In this document: positions 29,821 through 39,458 of the stretch, piece by piece
Position numbering within the stretch: position 1 is the first letter of the stretch
How the letters are laid out: each line of letters starts with the position of its first letter
From: Enterobacter bugandensis
GTDB lineage: Bacteria > Pseudomonadota > Gammaproteobacteria > Enterobacterales > Enterobacteriaceae
DNA length: 64,000 bases
Direction of reading: 5' to 3'
Assembly (NCBI RefSeq): GCF_900324475.1
Contig: NZ_LT992502.1
Coordinates: forward strand, 4,588,001 to 4,652,000
Translations under genes and position numbers: made by a program
Notes under the pieces: model-generated
Told to the model about the DNA's origin: nothing
The model's input: only the letters and a program-made list of their open reading frames with translations
Database searches by the model: none

Positions 29821-30143
29821 TGGGAAACATGACGTTTTTTATTCTCGGCATCGCCATTCTTTCTGCCGGAACCTACCTGATGCGTCTGGGGGGGGCAAAG
29901 CTGGGCAACCGGCTGGCGCTTTCTGAACGTTCGCAGGCGCTGCTTTCCGATGCGGCTACCGTTTTGCTGTTCTCCGTCGCGCTGGCGACCACGTTTTATG
30001 AAGGGGAACATTTTGCGGGCATGGCGCGCGTGCTGGGCGTGGGGTTCGCGGTGTTTCTGGCATGGCGAAAAATGCCGTTAATTGTGGTGATCGTCGCGGC
30101 GGCGGTGGTGACGGCGCTGCTGCGTCTGGCGGGTATAAACTAA
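29820..30143 (+). CDS. azlD: AzlD-family exporter, small subunit
   Basis: The 107-residue hydrophobic protein with three or four helices fits AzlD/YgaH: an N-terminal TFFILGIAILSAGTYLMRLGG and a central SDAATVLLFSVALATT. It partners AzlC, whose stop it overlaps by one base. A terminator hairpin follows directly. Confidence 0.87.
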   Translation: MGNMTFFILGIAILSAGTYLMRLGGAKLGNRLALSERSQALLSDAATVLLFSVALATTFYEGEHFAGMARVLGVGFAVFLAWRKMPLIVVIVAAAVVTALLRLAGIN

Positions 30144-30146
30144 AAA

Positions 30147-30166
30147 AGCGCCCCAGGGGCGCTCTT
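30147..30166 (+). terminator. Terminator after azlCD
   Basis: AGCGCCCC-A-GGGGCGCT is an 8-base perfect stem at 30147-30163 followed by CTTT. On the minus strand it is followed by TTTTTTAG, so it can also end the small gene convergent with azlD. Confidence 0.8.
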
Positions 30167-30183
30167 TCGACGGTATAGCGAAA

Positions 30184-30396
30184 TTATTTGTTCAGTTCAG
30201 CGGTCATGTGTACGCGGTTACCGGTGAACGCCTGGGTAATTTTGTAGGATGACGCGCCCGCTTCCTGAGCCTGAGCCGCGATTTTCGCTTCTGCGCTATC
30301 AATGGTGGAAGCAGAGGCGGTCACTGTCTGTGCAGCGAAAGAACCGAAAGAAGTAGCCAGAGCGATTACAGCGACAAAAGTTTTGATGCTTTTCAT
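30184..30396 (-). CDS. Small periplasmic DUF1471 (YhcN/BhsA-like) protein
   Basis: The 70-residue precursor has a signal peptide (MKSIKTFVAVIALATSFGSFA, cleavage after residue 21). The remaining residues resemble the carboxyl half of DUF1471 proteins (EAKIAAQAQEAGASSYKI, then GNRVHMTAELNK). This family includes stress- and biofilm-related BhsA and McbA. At 70 residues it is shorter than the usual 80-90. Its role cannot be read from sequence. It is a monocistronic unit converging on azlD. Confidence 0.82.
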   Translation of the reverse strand: MKSIKTFVAVIALATSFGSFAAQTVTASASTIDSAEAKIAAQAQEAGASSYKITQAFTGNRVHMTAELNK

Positions 30397-30510
30397 GATA
30401 TAAACCCTTTCATTAAGTTGTTTAGGTAAGGCACCGTGCCTTGATGAGATAAATACTAGCCCTCATCCTGAACAACTAAAAGCGGAAGGATTTGCTTTTA
30501 TCGTTCAAAA

Positions 30511-31347
30511 TTACTGATCAACCATTAACCGCTGCGGATGGGTATAAATTGTCGCCCTGCCCGGCTTGCAGAACCCCACCAACGTCAGATTGCAGCGCTC
30601 CGCCACCTCCACCGCCAGCGTGGTTGCCGCCGACACCGCAAACAGAATTTCCACGCCGCACATCGCGGACTTCTGCACCATCTCATAGCTGGCGCGGCTG
30701 GAAACAAGCGCCGCGCCCTGCTGCCAGAGATCGCTCTCCCCCGCACGACGGCCTAATAGCTTGTCGAGCGCGACGTGGCGGCCCACGTCCTCATGCCCTC
30801 CAGCAATATCTCCTGACGGCAATACCCACGCCGCCGCGTGCGTGCAGCCGCTCAGTTGGCCGATGGGCTGAACATCGTTGAGATTTTCCAGCGCACGGTC
30901 GAGATGCGCCAGATTGAAGGTCTGGGTAAACGGCAGTGGCGCAACGGGCTTGCCAATATCATTAAGCTGCTCAACACCACAGACACCGCACCCGGTACGC
31001 CCGGCCAGCGCGCGGCGGCGCTCTTTCAGCCCCATAAAGCGGCGGCTGGAGAGTTCGATTTGCACTTCAAGACCGTTACACGCCTGAACCACGTCCATGC
31101 CGTAGATCTCCTGCGGGTGCGAAATGATGCCTTCCGAAAGGGAAAAACCGATGGCGAACAGTTCGAGATCTTTGGGTGAGGCCATCATCACAACGTGCGA
31201 AATACCGTTGTAAACGAGGGCAACGGGCACTTCTTCAGCCAGAAAATCGGGTGTGGCATGGGTAATGTGGGGCGGTCTGCGTACCGACATTTCCACAATG
31301 CCCGCAGGCAGTGGCGATGAGCGGGTAGCACGGTTTTGTTTAGACAC
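30511..31347 (-). CDS. fdhD: Formate dehydrogenase sulfurtransferase FdhD
   Basis: The 278-residue protein is required for active formate dehydrogenases: with IscS it transfers sulfur to the bis-MGD molybdenum cofactor. The essential CGVCG motif lies near residue 122, within [28 protein letters not shown] and [18 protein letters not shown] are also family marks. GTG at 31347 is chosen because AGGA precedes it; a TTG at 31365 is open in frame. Its amino end differs from E. coli. It is divergent from its client fdoG. Confidence 0.95.
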   Translation of the reverse strand: MSKQNRATRSSPLPAGIVEMSVRRPPHITHATPDFLAEEVPVALVYNGISHVVMMASPKDLELFAIGFSLSEGIISHPQEIYGMDVVQACNGLEVQIELSSRRFMGLKERRRALAGRTGCGVCGVEQLNDIGKPVAPLPFTQTFNLAHLDRALENLNDVQPIGQLSGCTHAAAWVLPSGDIAGGHEDVGRHVALDKLLGRRAGESDLWQQGAALVSSRASYEMVQKSAMCGVEILFAVSAATTLAVEVAERCNLTLVGFCKPGRATIYTHPQRLMVDQ

Positions 31348-31718
31348 AGCGGTATTCCTGAACAACCACGGAAGTAGGCCTGCTATTGCAGCATAAACCG
31401 CAGGCCTTACGCATAGTATGGATCAACTTTTCGACACTCATTGTCCTACTCATTAAGAAGAGGTGCAACCCGGCCCCCGCTACACCCCTTTAACATGCAG
31501 AGCTTATAGTGTGATCAGTATCACACTTTATAATCAACACAGTGATAATACGTTCACTTTGTATTAACGCCGTTGGAACAGGTATACCGACATTGTGGTA
31601 TTCTGATGATATCCCTCGGAGAAATGAGGGATTAACGCAAATTTTTCTCCTTTGCGGTCAATTCTCAACCGCGAAGTTAAAACTACATATATAAGCAATG
31701 TCGAACAAGGAGTGACCC
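31348..31718. promoter_or_regulatory. fdhD-fdoG divergent control region
   Basis: This 371-base gap has no gene. A CRP-type palindrome, TGTGA-TCAGTA-TCACA, occupies 31510-31525 with both half-sites perfect, and a perfect -10 hexamer TATAAT (31529-31534, plus strand) follows four bases later. The leader downstream can form a CCCTC/GAGGG hairpin (about 31614-31630) and a GCGGT/ACCGC hairpin (about 31657-31673) before the fdoG ribosome site AAGGAGTG. Confidence 0.8.
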
Positions 31719-34700
31719 ATGCAGGTCAGCAGAAGGCAGTTCTTTAAGATCTGCGCTGGCGGTATGGCAGGCACCACGGCGGCGGCACTGGGCTTTGCGC
31801 CCGGCGTAGCGCTGGCGGAAACGCGGCAGTACAAACTGCTGCGCACCCGCGAAACCCGTAACACCTGTACGTACTGCTCCGTCGGCTGTGGGCTGTTGAT
31901 GTATAGCCTCGGCGACGGTGCGAAAAACGCCAAAGCGTCTATTTTCCATATCGAAGGCGACCCGGACCATCCGGTCAACCGCGGCGCGCTGTGCCCGAAA
32001 GGGGCCGGTCTGGTGGACTTTATCCACTCCGAAAGCCGTCTGAAATTCCCGGAATATCGCGCACCTGGCTCCGATAAATGGCAGCAAATCAGCTGGGAAG
32101 AGGCGTTTGACCGCATCGCAAAACATATTAAAGAAGACCGCGATGCCAACTTTATTGAGAAGAACGCCGACGGCGTCACGGTCAACCGCTGGCTCTCCAC
32201 CGGGATGCTGTGTGCTTCTGCCTCCAGCAACGAAACCGGCTATTTAACCCAGAAATTCACGCGCGCACTCGGTATGCTCGCGGTCGACAACCAGGCGCGT
32301 GTCTGACACGGACCAACGGTAGCAAGTCTTGCTCCAACATTTGGTCGCGGTGCGATGACCAACCACTGGGTCGACATCAAGAACGCCAACCTCATTGTGG
32401 TGATGGGCGGTAACGCCGCTGAAGCGCACCCTGTCGGGTTCCGCTGGGCGATGGAAGCCAAAATCCACAACGGTGCGAAACTGATTGTGATCGATCCCCG
32501 CTTTACGCGTACTGCGTCAGTGGCGGATTTCTACACCCCTATTCGTTCAGGTACTGACATCACTTTCCTGTCAGGCGTACTGCTGTACCTGATGACCAAC
32601 GAAAAATATAACCGCGAGTACACCGAAGCCTATACCAACGCCAGCCTGATCGTGCGTGAGGATTACCACTTCGAAGATGGCCTATTCAGCGGTTATGACG
32701 CGGAAAAACGCAAGTACGACAAAACCAGCTGGAACTACGAGCTGGACGAAAACGGCTTTGCGAAGCGCGACACCACCCTGCAACACCCGCGCTGCGTATG
32801 GAACCTGCTGAAAGAGCACGTTTCCCGCTACACGCCGGACGTTGTCGAGAACATCTGCGGCACGCCGAAGGCGGACTTCCTGAAGGTCTGCGAGCTGATC
32901 GCGGAGACCAGCGCGAAGGACAAAACCGCGTCGTTCCTGTATGCACTCGGCTGGACGCAGCACTCCATCGGCGCCCAGAACATCCGTACCATGGCAATGG
33001 TGCAGCTGCTGCTCGGCAACATGGGGATGGCAGGCGGCGGCGTGAACGCCCTGCGCGGTCACTCTAACATCCAGGGTCTGACCGACCTCGGCCTGCTGTC
33101 TCAGAGCCTGACGGGTTACATGAACCTGCCAAGCGAGAAACAGACTGATCTGCAGACCTACCTGACGGCCAGCACGCCAAAACCGCTGCTCGAAGGCCAG
33201 GTAAACTACTGGGGCAACTATCCGAAGTTCTTCGTCTCGCTGATGAAAGCTTTCTACGGCGACAAAGCGACGGCGGAAAACAGCTGGGGCTTTGACTGGC
33301 TGCCGAAGTGGGACAAAGGTTACGACGTTCTCCAGTACTTCGAAATGATGCACCAGGGCCAGGTCAACGGCTATATCTGCCAGGGCTTTAACCCGGTGGC
33401 GTCGTTCCCGAACAAGAACAAGGTTGTTGAATCCCTCTCGAAGCTGAAGTTCCTGGTGACGATTGACCCGCTCAACACCGAGACCTCGACCTTCTGGCAG
33501 AACCACGGTGAGTCGAACGACGTCGATCCGTCGAAGATTCAGACCGAAGTGTTCCGCCTGCCGTCCACCTGCTTCGCGGAAGAGAACGGTTCTATCGTCA
33601 ACTCCGGCCGCTGGCTGCAGTGGCACTGGAAAGGCGCGGACGCCCCGGGCATCGCCATGAACGACGGCGAGATCCTGGCCGGCATCTTCTTACGCCTGCG
33701 TAAGATGTATGCGGCAGAAGGCGGCGCGAACCCTGAGCCGGTGCTGAACATGACCTGGAACTACTCGACGCCGGAAAATCCTGCGCCGGAAGAAGTGGCT
33801 ATGGAGAGCAACGGTAAGGCGCTGGCGGACGTTATCGACCCGGCCACCGGCGCGGTTCTGGCGAAAAAAGGCGATCAGCTCAGCACCTTTGCCCACCTGC
33901 GCGATGACGGTACCACCTCCAGCGGCTGCTGGATCTTTGCCGGTAGCTGGACGCCGAAAGGCAACCAGATGGCCAACCGTGACAACGCCGACCCGTCGGG
34001 CCTCGGCAATACGCTGGGCTGGGCATGGGCATGGCCGCTGAACCGCCGCATCCTCTATAACCGTGCCTCCGCTGACCCGCAGGGTAACCCGTGGGATCCG
34101 AAGCGTCAGCTTCTGAAGTGGGACGGCGCGAAATGGGGCGGCGTGGATATTCCGGACTACAGCACTGCCGCACCAGGCAGCGACGTTGGGCCGTTTATCA
34201 TGCAGCCTGAAGGGATGGGCCGTCTGTTTGCTATCGATAAGATGGCAGAAGGGCCGTTCCCGGAACACTACGAGCCGTTTGAGACGCCGCTGGGCACCAA
34301 CCCGCTGCACCCGAACGTGGTCTCTAACCCGGCAGCGCGTATCTTCAAGGGCGACTTTGAAGCGCTGGGTAAAAAAGACAAGTTCCCGTACGTGGGCACC
34401 ACTTACCGTCTGACCGAACACTTCCACTACTGGACCAAGCACGCGCTGCTTAACGCCATCGCGCAGCCGGAACAGTTTGTGGAGATCGGCGAGAAGCTGG
34501 CGAACAAGCTCGGCATTGCCCATGGCGATACCGTGAAGGTCTCCTCTAACCGCGGCTACATCAAGGCCAAGGCGGTGGTGACCAAGCGTATTCGCACGCT
34601 GAACGTTCACGGTCAGCAGGTGGATACCATCGGCATCCCAATTCACTGGGGCTATGAGGGCGTGGCGAAGAAAGGGTTCATTGCGAACACCCTGACGCCG

Positions 34701-34769
34701 TTCGTCGGCGATGCGAACACGCAGACGCCGGAGTTTAAGGCCTTCCTCGTGAACGTGGAAAAGGTGTAA
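31719..34769 (+). CDS. fdoG: Formate dehydrogenase-O, catalytic subunit (selenoprotein)
   Basis: The 1016-residue protein is read through an in-frame TGA at 32304-32306 as selenocysteine 196, exactly the known position in FdnG/FdoG. The frame continues without interruption to 34769. It has a twin-arginine signal (SRRQFFKICAGGMAG), an N-terminal [4Fe-4S] site (NTCTYCSVGCG) and the bis-MGD molybdopterin oxidoreductase body. It oxidises formate to CO2 on the periplasmic side. A SECIS hairpin follows the TGA. fdoH starts 12 bases later. Confidence 0.98.
32304..32335 (+). promoter_or_regulatory. Selenocysteine codon and SECIS hairpin
   Basis: TGA (32304-32306) is followed 11 bases later by a hairpin at 32318-32335: outer pair GG/CC, a bulged T, stem AGCAA/TTGCT, and a three-base loop GTC. 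A bulged U and a small GU-containing apical loop are the features bound by SelB in bacterial SECIS elements. Confidence 0.85.
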
Positions 34770-34781
34770 CGGAGACGACTT

Positions 34782-35684
34782 ATGGCTTATCAATCTCAAG
34801 ACATTATCCGTCGTTCCGCGACTAACGGTTTCACGCCCGCGCCTCAGGCGCGGGACCACCAGCAGGAAGTGGCGAAGCTGATCGACGTGACCACCTGTAT
34901 CGGCTGTAAAGCCTGTCAGGTGGCCTGCTCTGAGTGGAACGACATCCGTGACGAAGTGGGTCACAACGTCGGGGTGTACGACAATCCGGCAGACCTGACC
35001 GCCAAGTCCTGGACGGTAATGCGTTTCTCGGAAGTGGAGCAGAACGACAAACTGGAATGGCTTATCCGCAAAGACGGCTGTATGCACTGCGCGGATCCGG
35101 GCTGCCTGAAGGCGTGTCCGTCAGAAGGAGCTATCATTCAGTATGCCAACGGCATCGTCGACTTCCAGTCCGAGCAGTGCATTGGCTGCGGCTACTGCAT
35201 CGCGGGCTGTCCGTTCGACGTGCCGCGCATGAACCCGGAAGACAACCGCGTCTACAAATGTACCCTGTGCGTTGACCGCGTTAACGTGGGCCAGGAGCCT
35301 GCATGCGTGAAGACCTGCCCAACCGGCGCTATCCACTTTGGCTCCAAAGAGGATATGAAAACGCTGGCGGCAGAGCGCGTGGGCGAGTTGAAAACCCGTG
35401 GTTACGACAACGCGGGCCTGTACGATCCGGCCGGGGTTGGCGGTACGCACGTGATGTACGTGCTGCACCACGCCGACAAGCCGAACCTGTATCACGGCCT
35501 GCCGGAGAACCCGGAAATCAGCGCCACCGTGAAGTTCTGGAAAGGCATCTGGAAACCACTGGCCGCGGTGGGCTTTGCTGCCACCTTCGCAGCGAGCATC
35601 TTCCACTACGTCGGCGTCGGTCCGAACCGTGCGGAAGAGGAAGACGACAACCTGCATGAAGAGAAAGACGAGGTGCGCAAATGA
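34782..35684 (+). CDS. fdoH: Formate dehydrogenase-O, iron-sulfur subunit
   Basis: The 300-residue electron-transfer subunit binds four [4Fe-4S] clusters through Cys-rich motifs [11 protein letters not shown] (about residues 39-49), [24 protein letters not shown] and CTLCVDRV...CVKTC. A single C-terminal membrane helix (about 258-278) anchors it at the periplasmic face. Its start is 12 bases after fdoG, and its stop overlaps the fdoI ATG. Confidence 0.98.
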   Translation: MAYQSQDIIRRSATNGFTPAPQARDHQQEVAKLIDVTTCIGCKACQVACSEWNDIRDEVGHNVGVYDNPADLTAKSWTVMRFSEVEQNDKLEWLIRKDGCMHCADPGCLKACPSEGAIIQYANGIVDFQSEQCIGCGYCIAGCPFDVPRMNPEDNRVYKCTLCVDRVNVGQEPACVKTCPTGAIHFGSKEDMKTLAAERVGELKTRGYDNAGLYDPAGVGGTHVMYVLHHADKPNLYHGLPENPEISATVKFWKGIWKPLAAVGFAATFAASIFHYVGVGPNRAEEEDDNLHEEKDEVRK

Positions 35685-36316
35685 GAAAACGTGACACCAT
35701 CGTGCGCTACACCGCGCCGGAACGCATCAACCACTGGGTCACCGCCTTCTGCTTCATGCTGGCGGCGATAAGCGGGCTGGGGTTCTTCTTCCCCTCCTTC
35801 AACTGGCTGATGCAGATCCTGGGCACGCCGCAGCTGGCGCGCATCCTTCACCCGTTCGTGGGTGTGGTGATGTTTGCCTCGTTTATCATCATGTTTTTCC
35901 GCTACTGGCACCATAACCTAATCAATCGGGATGATATCTTTTGGGCGAAGAATATTCGTAAGATCGTCGTCAACGAGGAAGTAGGTGATACCGGGCGTTA
36001 TAACTTCGGCCAGAAATGCGTATTCTGGGCGGCGATTATCTTCCTGGTCCTGTTGCTGGTGAGCGGCGTGATCATCTGGCGTCCGTACTTTGCGCCTGCT
36101 TTCTCAATCCCGGTGATCCGATTTGCGCTAATGCTGCATTCATTTGCCGCAGTGGCGTTAATTGTGGTTATCATGGTGCATATTTACGCCGCCCTCTGGG
36201 TGAAAGGCACCATTACCGCGATGGTGGAAGGATGGGTAACCAAAACGTGGGCGAAGAAACATCACCCGCGCTGGTACCGTGAAGTCCGCCAGAAACAGGA
36301 AAAGTCATCTGAATGA
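35681..36316 (+). CDS. fdoI: Formate dehydrogenase-O, cytochrome b556 subunit
   Basis: The 211-residue integral protein has four membrane helices and carries two b hemes that pass electrons to menaquinone or ubiquinone. Histidines appear in [33 protein letters not shown] and [11 protein letters not shown] as heme ligands and helix caps. It overlaps fdoH by four bases at its start and fdhE by four bases at its end. Confidence 0.97.
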   Translation: MRKRDTIVRYTAPERINHWVTAFCFMLAAISGLGFFFPSFNWLMQILGTPQLARILHPFVGVVMFASFIIMFFRYWHHNLINRDDIFWAKNIRKIVVNEEVGDTGRYNFGQKCVFWAAIIFLVLLLVSGVIIWRPYFAPAFSIPVIRFALMLHSFAAVALIVVIMVHIYAALWVKGTITAMVEGWVTKTWAKKHHPRWYREVRQKQEKSSE

Positions 36317-37242
36317 GTATTCGCATAATCCCGCAAGATGAGCTGGGGTCGAGCGAGAAACGTACGGCGGAGTATATTCCGCCGTTGTTATTCCCCAGAC
36401 TCAAGAACCTCTACAACCGCCGCGCAGAGCGTCTGCGCGAGCTGGCAGAGAACAACCCGCTGGGCGATTTTCTGCGTTTTGCCGCGCTGGTCGCCCATGC
36501 GCAGGAGGTGGTGCTGTACGATCACCCGCTGCAAATGGACCTGACCGCGCGCATCAAAGAAGCTAACGAGCAGGGCAAGCCGCCGCTGGATATTCACGTC
36601 CTGCCACGCGACAAGCACTGGCATAAGCTGCTTCATTCGCTGATTGCCGAGCTGAAGCCGGAGATGAGCGGCACGGCGCTGGCGGTCATTGAGAACCTGG
36701 AAAAAGCCTCCGATCTGGAGCTGGAAGAGACGGCGAGCGCTCTGTTTGCCTCCGACTTCTCGCTGGTCAGCAGCGATAAAGCGCCGTTTATCTGGGCCGC
36801 GCTGTCGCTCTACTGGGCGCAAATGGCGAGCCTGATCCCGGGCAAAGCCCGCGCCGAATACGGCGAAGCGCGCCAGTTCTGCCCGGTGTGCGGCTCAATG
36901 CCGGTCTCCAGCATGGTGCAGATTGGGACCACGCAGGGGCTGCGCTACCTGCACTGCAACCTGTGTGAAACCGAGTGGCACGTGGTGCGCGTGAAGTGCA
37001 GCAACTGCGAGCAGACTCGCGATCTCAACTACTGGTCGCTGGAAAATGAAGACGCGGCGGTGAAAGCCGAAAGCTGCGGCGACTGCGGAACCTACCTGAA
37101 GATCCTGTATCAGGAAAAAGACCCGAAAGTCGAAGCGGTGGCCGACGATCTCGCCTCGCTGATTCTGGATGCGAAGATGGAGCAGGAGGGCTTTGCCCGT
37201 AGCTCGATTAACCCGTTCCTGTTCCCGGGTGAAGGGGAGTAA
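36313..37242 (+). CDS. fdhE: Formate dehydrogenase accessory protein FdhE
   Basis: The 309-residue rubredoxin-like protein is needed for maturation of the respiratory formate dehydrogenases. Its four CxxC pairs are visible: CPVCGSMP (about residue 194), CNLCETEW (about 216), CSNCEQ (about 231) and CGDCG (about 256). It is translationally coupled to fdoI (ATGA overlap), whereas fdhD is divergent on the other side, so both accessory genes flank the enzyme. Confidence 0.97.
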   Translation: MSIRIIPQDELGSSEKRTAEYIPPLLFPRLKNLYNRRAERLRELAENNPLGDFLRFAALVAHAQEVVLYDHPLQMDLTARIKEANEQGKPPLDIHVLPRDKHWHKLLHSLIAELKPEMSGTALAVIENLEKASDLELEETASALFASDFSLVSSDKAPFIWAALSLYWAQMASLIPGKARAEYGEARQFCPVCGSMPVSSMVQIGTTQGLRYLHCNLCETEWHVVRVKCSNCEQTRDLNYWSLENEDAAVKAESCGDCGTYLKILYQEKDPKVEAVADDLASLILDAKMEQEGFARSSINPFLFPGEGE

Positions 37243-37252
37243 TCTCCATAAA

Positions 37253-37281
37253 AGCCCGGTGAGCCTCAGTGCAACCGGGCT
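37253..37281. terminator. Shared terminator of fdo and the toxin-antitoxin pair
   Basis: AGCCCGGT and ACCGGGCT form an 8-base stem around 13 bases. On the minus strand CTTTTATGG follows, giving a modest T-tract for the antitoxin gene; on the plus strand AATTACTG follows fdhE. It lies between convergent units. Confidence 0.7.
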
Positions 37282-37283
37282 AA

Positions 37284-37574
37284 TTACTGCGATAGCGCAG
37301 GGATGACATGTTGAGGATCGTTAGCAATAGCGCGCAAAAGCGCTTTAGCCGGGCCTGTAGGCGAGCGTCTGCCTTGTTCCCAGTTACGCAATGTATCAAC
37401 GCTGACAGAGATTAAGGTCGCGAATTTACTCTGCGACAACCCGGATGCCTGACGAATTTCTTTTATTTTCATCGCATCGATTTGAAAGATACGCGACGGC
37501 TCGCGTTGGCCCTCGGCAATCTCGTTCATTTGCCCAACGCTTTGGGTTAATCGCTCAAACAGCGCCTTATCCAT
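37284..37574 (-). CDS. HigA/NadS-type antitoxin
   Basis: The 96-residue protein has a C-terminal-half XRE helix-turn-helix (IKEIRQASGLSQSKFATLISVSVDTLRNWEQG, about residues 37-68) and an N-terminal extension, the layout of HigA2-like antitoxins. It should bind and neutralise the toxin encoded directly ahead and repress the pair. Its ATG immediately follows the toxin stop (TAAATG), with GGTGG upstream. The toxin-first order is the HigBA arrangement. E. coli has yiiE-yiiF at this place instead. Confidence 0.86.
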   Translation of the reverse strand: MDKALFERLTQSVGQMNEIAEGQREPSRIFQIDAMKIKEIRQASGLSQSKFATLISVSVDTLRNWEQGRRSPTGPAKALLRAIANDPQHVIPALSQ

Positions 37575-37886
37575 TTACCACCTCTCTATCATCTTTTTCA
37601 GAATAGCTTTCTCCCCCGCAGACAGGTCATCTTTAATCCCTTTGCGATAGATGAGCAGCAGTCTGATTTCAAACTCACACGTACGGTAAAAATAGATAAC
37701 TCTGACTCCACCACGCTTTCCCTTTCCGCCAGCAAGCCAGCGAATCTTTCGCAAGCCTCCCGTATTCTGGATAACATCGCCGTACTCCGGTTGTGTCGCC
37801 AGGAATATCTGGAACCGATGATATTCGTCGTCATCCAGTAACGTTTTGACGTCTTCTGTGAAAATGTCCGTTTCAATGAATAGCAT
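37575..37886 (-). CDS. RelE/HigB-type toxin
   Basis: The 103-residue basic protein fits the RelE/HigB2 mRNA-interferase fold: FTEDVKTLLDDDEYHRFQIFLATQPEYGDVIQNTGGLRKIRWLAGGKGKRGGVRVIYFY contains the conserved GLRKIRW and KRGGVRVIY segments. It would cleave mRNA on the ribosome when not bound by the antitoxin. Activity is inferred from family. A perfect palindrome lies 40 bases upstream. Confidence 0.85.
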   Translation of the reverse strand: MLFIETDIFTEDVKTLLDDDEYHRFQIFLATQPEYGDVIQNTGGLRKIRWLAGGKGKRGGVRVIYFYRTCEFEIRLLLIYRKGIKDDLSAGEKAILKKMIERW

Positions 37887-37925
37887 TAAACATACGCCAT
37901 TGGCTTATAGTAACAAATGTCTAAT

Positions 37926-37942
37926 GTACGTCAATGACGTAC
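37926..37942. promoter_or_regulatory. Palindromic operator candidate of the toxin-antitoxin pair
   Basis: GTACGTCA-A-TGACGTAC is a perfect 17-base palindrome 40 bases upstream of the toxin ATG. HigA-type antitoxins bind such sites to autoregulate. Confidence 0.7.
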
Positions 37943-38034
37943 CCCTTGCTGATTACGTTAATGGGATACGCCGAATAAAGCGAAGGATACGTCCTGCTAC
38001 GATGTGTATTTGCGAGCCGCTTTCCAGAAGACCG

Positions 38035-39024
38035 TTATTCTTCCTCGTTCCCCCCCTCTTCATACGCGCCATACGGCTTCGCAGGAAGAACGATATAGGT
38101 GCCTTCAAACACAGCGCCTGGCGTATCATCGCCAAACAGCTCAACCTGCATCTGCACACGTGCTTTACGTCCGCGAGCCAGGCGGTCGAGATCGCCGCCC
38201 AAAGCGCCCAGGTCGGCCACCGCGCTCGGCTTGCCGCTGATCGGCGCGCTGTAACGAATATGGGCATCGGCAAGAATAATAGTGCCGCCGAGATGACGCT
38301 CGCGCAGCATCAGCCAGATCAGCCCCCAGCCGGTGAGCGTCGCCAGGGAAAACAGGCTGCCGGCAAACAGGGTGTGGTGAGGGTTCTGATTGCCGGTTTC
38401 CGGCATGGTGGTAATGAATTTTTGCCCGGTGTACTGCTGAATGCGCACGCCCATCTTTTCACTCAGAGGGATGTGTTCATACCAGGCCTGCTGCAGCTGC
38501 CCGCACCAGTCCGCGCGATGAAGAATATCGTCCAGCGTGGCGATGGGTTTGATCATCAAAAAGTGGCGAATCGGCGTGGTTTGCGGAGCGGTGATTTCAC
38601 CCTGGTTAACAAAACCGAGTTTGGCAAAAAACTCCACGGCATCTTCCCGGGCGCTACAGGTGACGCGCTTAACGCCTTCCTGACGGGCGACGGACTCCAG
38701 CGTCATCGCCATTAGCGTCCCCAGCCCTTTATCCTGCACGGAAGGGTGAACCGCCATAAAACGAATCGACGCTTCGTTATCAGCGTTGATATACAGTCGC
38801 CCGACGGCGACGAGGTTGCCCTCTTCGTCCATCACCATCTGATGATGGGCCATCGCATCCCAGGCGTCGCGTTCAGATCCTTTTGGCTGATGCAGTGGCT
38901 TGCGCAGCATTTCCCAGCGGAACTGGTAATACGCTTCTAACTCTTCTTCCGTTTGCGGTACTCGAAGGTGATACATAGCTGTACTCTCTCTTGTTACCCG
39001 CGGCCACGCCGCCAGTTGGCTCAT
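38035..39024 (-). CDS. fabY: Acetyltransferase/thioesterase-fold protein FabY (YiiD)
   Basis: The 329-residue protein (E. coli YiiD 329) joins an N-terminal GNAT acetyltransferase domain ([18 protein letters not shown] near residues 90-107) to a C-terminal hotdog-fold thioesterase-like domain ([21 protein letters not shown] near 220). In E. coli it can supply an alternative route to start fatty-acid synthesis. Start ATG 39024 overlaps the dtd stop by four bases (ATGA), which supports it; an internal ATG at 38976 ([10 protein letters not shown]) is the alternative. Confidence 0.9.
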   Translation of the reverse strand: MSQLAAWPRVTRESTAMYHLRVPQTEEELEAYYQFRWEMLRKPLHQPKGSERDAWDAMAHHQMVMDEEGNLVAVGRLYINADNEASIRFMAVHPSVQDKGLGTLMAMTLESVARQEGVKRVTCSAREDAVEFFAKLGFVNQGEITAPQTTPIRHFLMIKPIATLDDILHRADWCGQLQQAWYEHIPLSEKMGVRIQQYTGQKFITTMPETGNQNPHHTLFAGSLFSLATLTGWGLIWLMLRERHLGGTIILADAHIRYSAPISGKPSAVADLGALGGDLDRLARGRKARVQMQVELFGDDTPGAVFEGTYIVLPAKPYGAYEEGGNEEE

Positions 39025-39458
39025 ACCTGGAGCCAGAATGTGACGGGGCCATCGTTCACCAGCGAGACCTGCATATCTGCAGCGAATCGTCCGGTTTGCG
39101 TATTCATTTCCTGTTGGCGACAACGCTCAACAAAGTATTCGTAAAGTGCTTCTGCACGATCCGGCGCGGCGCCTTTAGAGAAACTCGGGCGCATGCCGCG
39201 CTCGGTATCCGCTGCCAGCGTAAACTGGGAAACCACCAGCACGCTGCCGCCCGCCTGCTGGACGTTCAGATTCATCTTGCCTTCCGCATCGCTGAATATG
39301 CGGTAGCCCAGCACGCGCTCGCATAAGCGGTTCGCTTTTTGTTCGTCATCATCCTTTTCGACACCTAACAACACCAAAAGTCCTGGGCCAATTTCACCCG
39401 TCACCTCTCCCTCCACGGTGACGCTGGCACGGGTTACGCGCTGTATCAATGCAATCAT
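39021..39458 (-). CDS. dtd: D-aminoacyl-tRNA deacylase
   Basis: The 145-residue enzyme removes D-amino acids (notably D-Tyr) from tRNA. The active-site motifs SQFTLAAD (about residues 77-84) and GPVTFWL (about 137-143, with the cross-subunit Gly-Pro) are intact. It starts [13 protein letters not shown]. It overlaps yihY upstream by four bases and fabY downstream by four, a tight three-gene unit. Confidence 0.97.
   Translation of the reverse strand: MIALIQRVTRASVTVEGEVTGEIGPGLLVLLGVEKDDDEQKANRLCERVLGYRIFSDAEGKMNLNVQQAGGSVLVVSQFTLAADTERGMRPSFSKGAAPDRAEALYEYFVERCRQQEMNTQTGRFAADMQVSLVNDGPVTFWLQV

Noticed and set aside
31719..32306. fdoG as a truncated pseudogene ending at TGA 32304
   Set aside because: The TGA is at the known selenocysteine position, the frame continues intact to 34769, and a SECIS-like hairpin follows.
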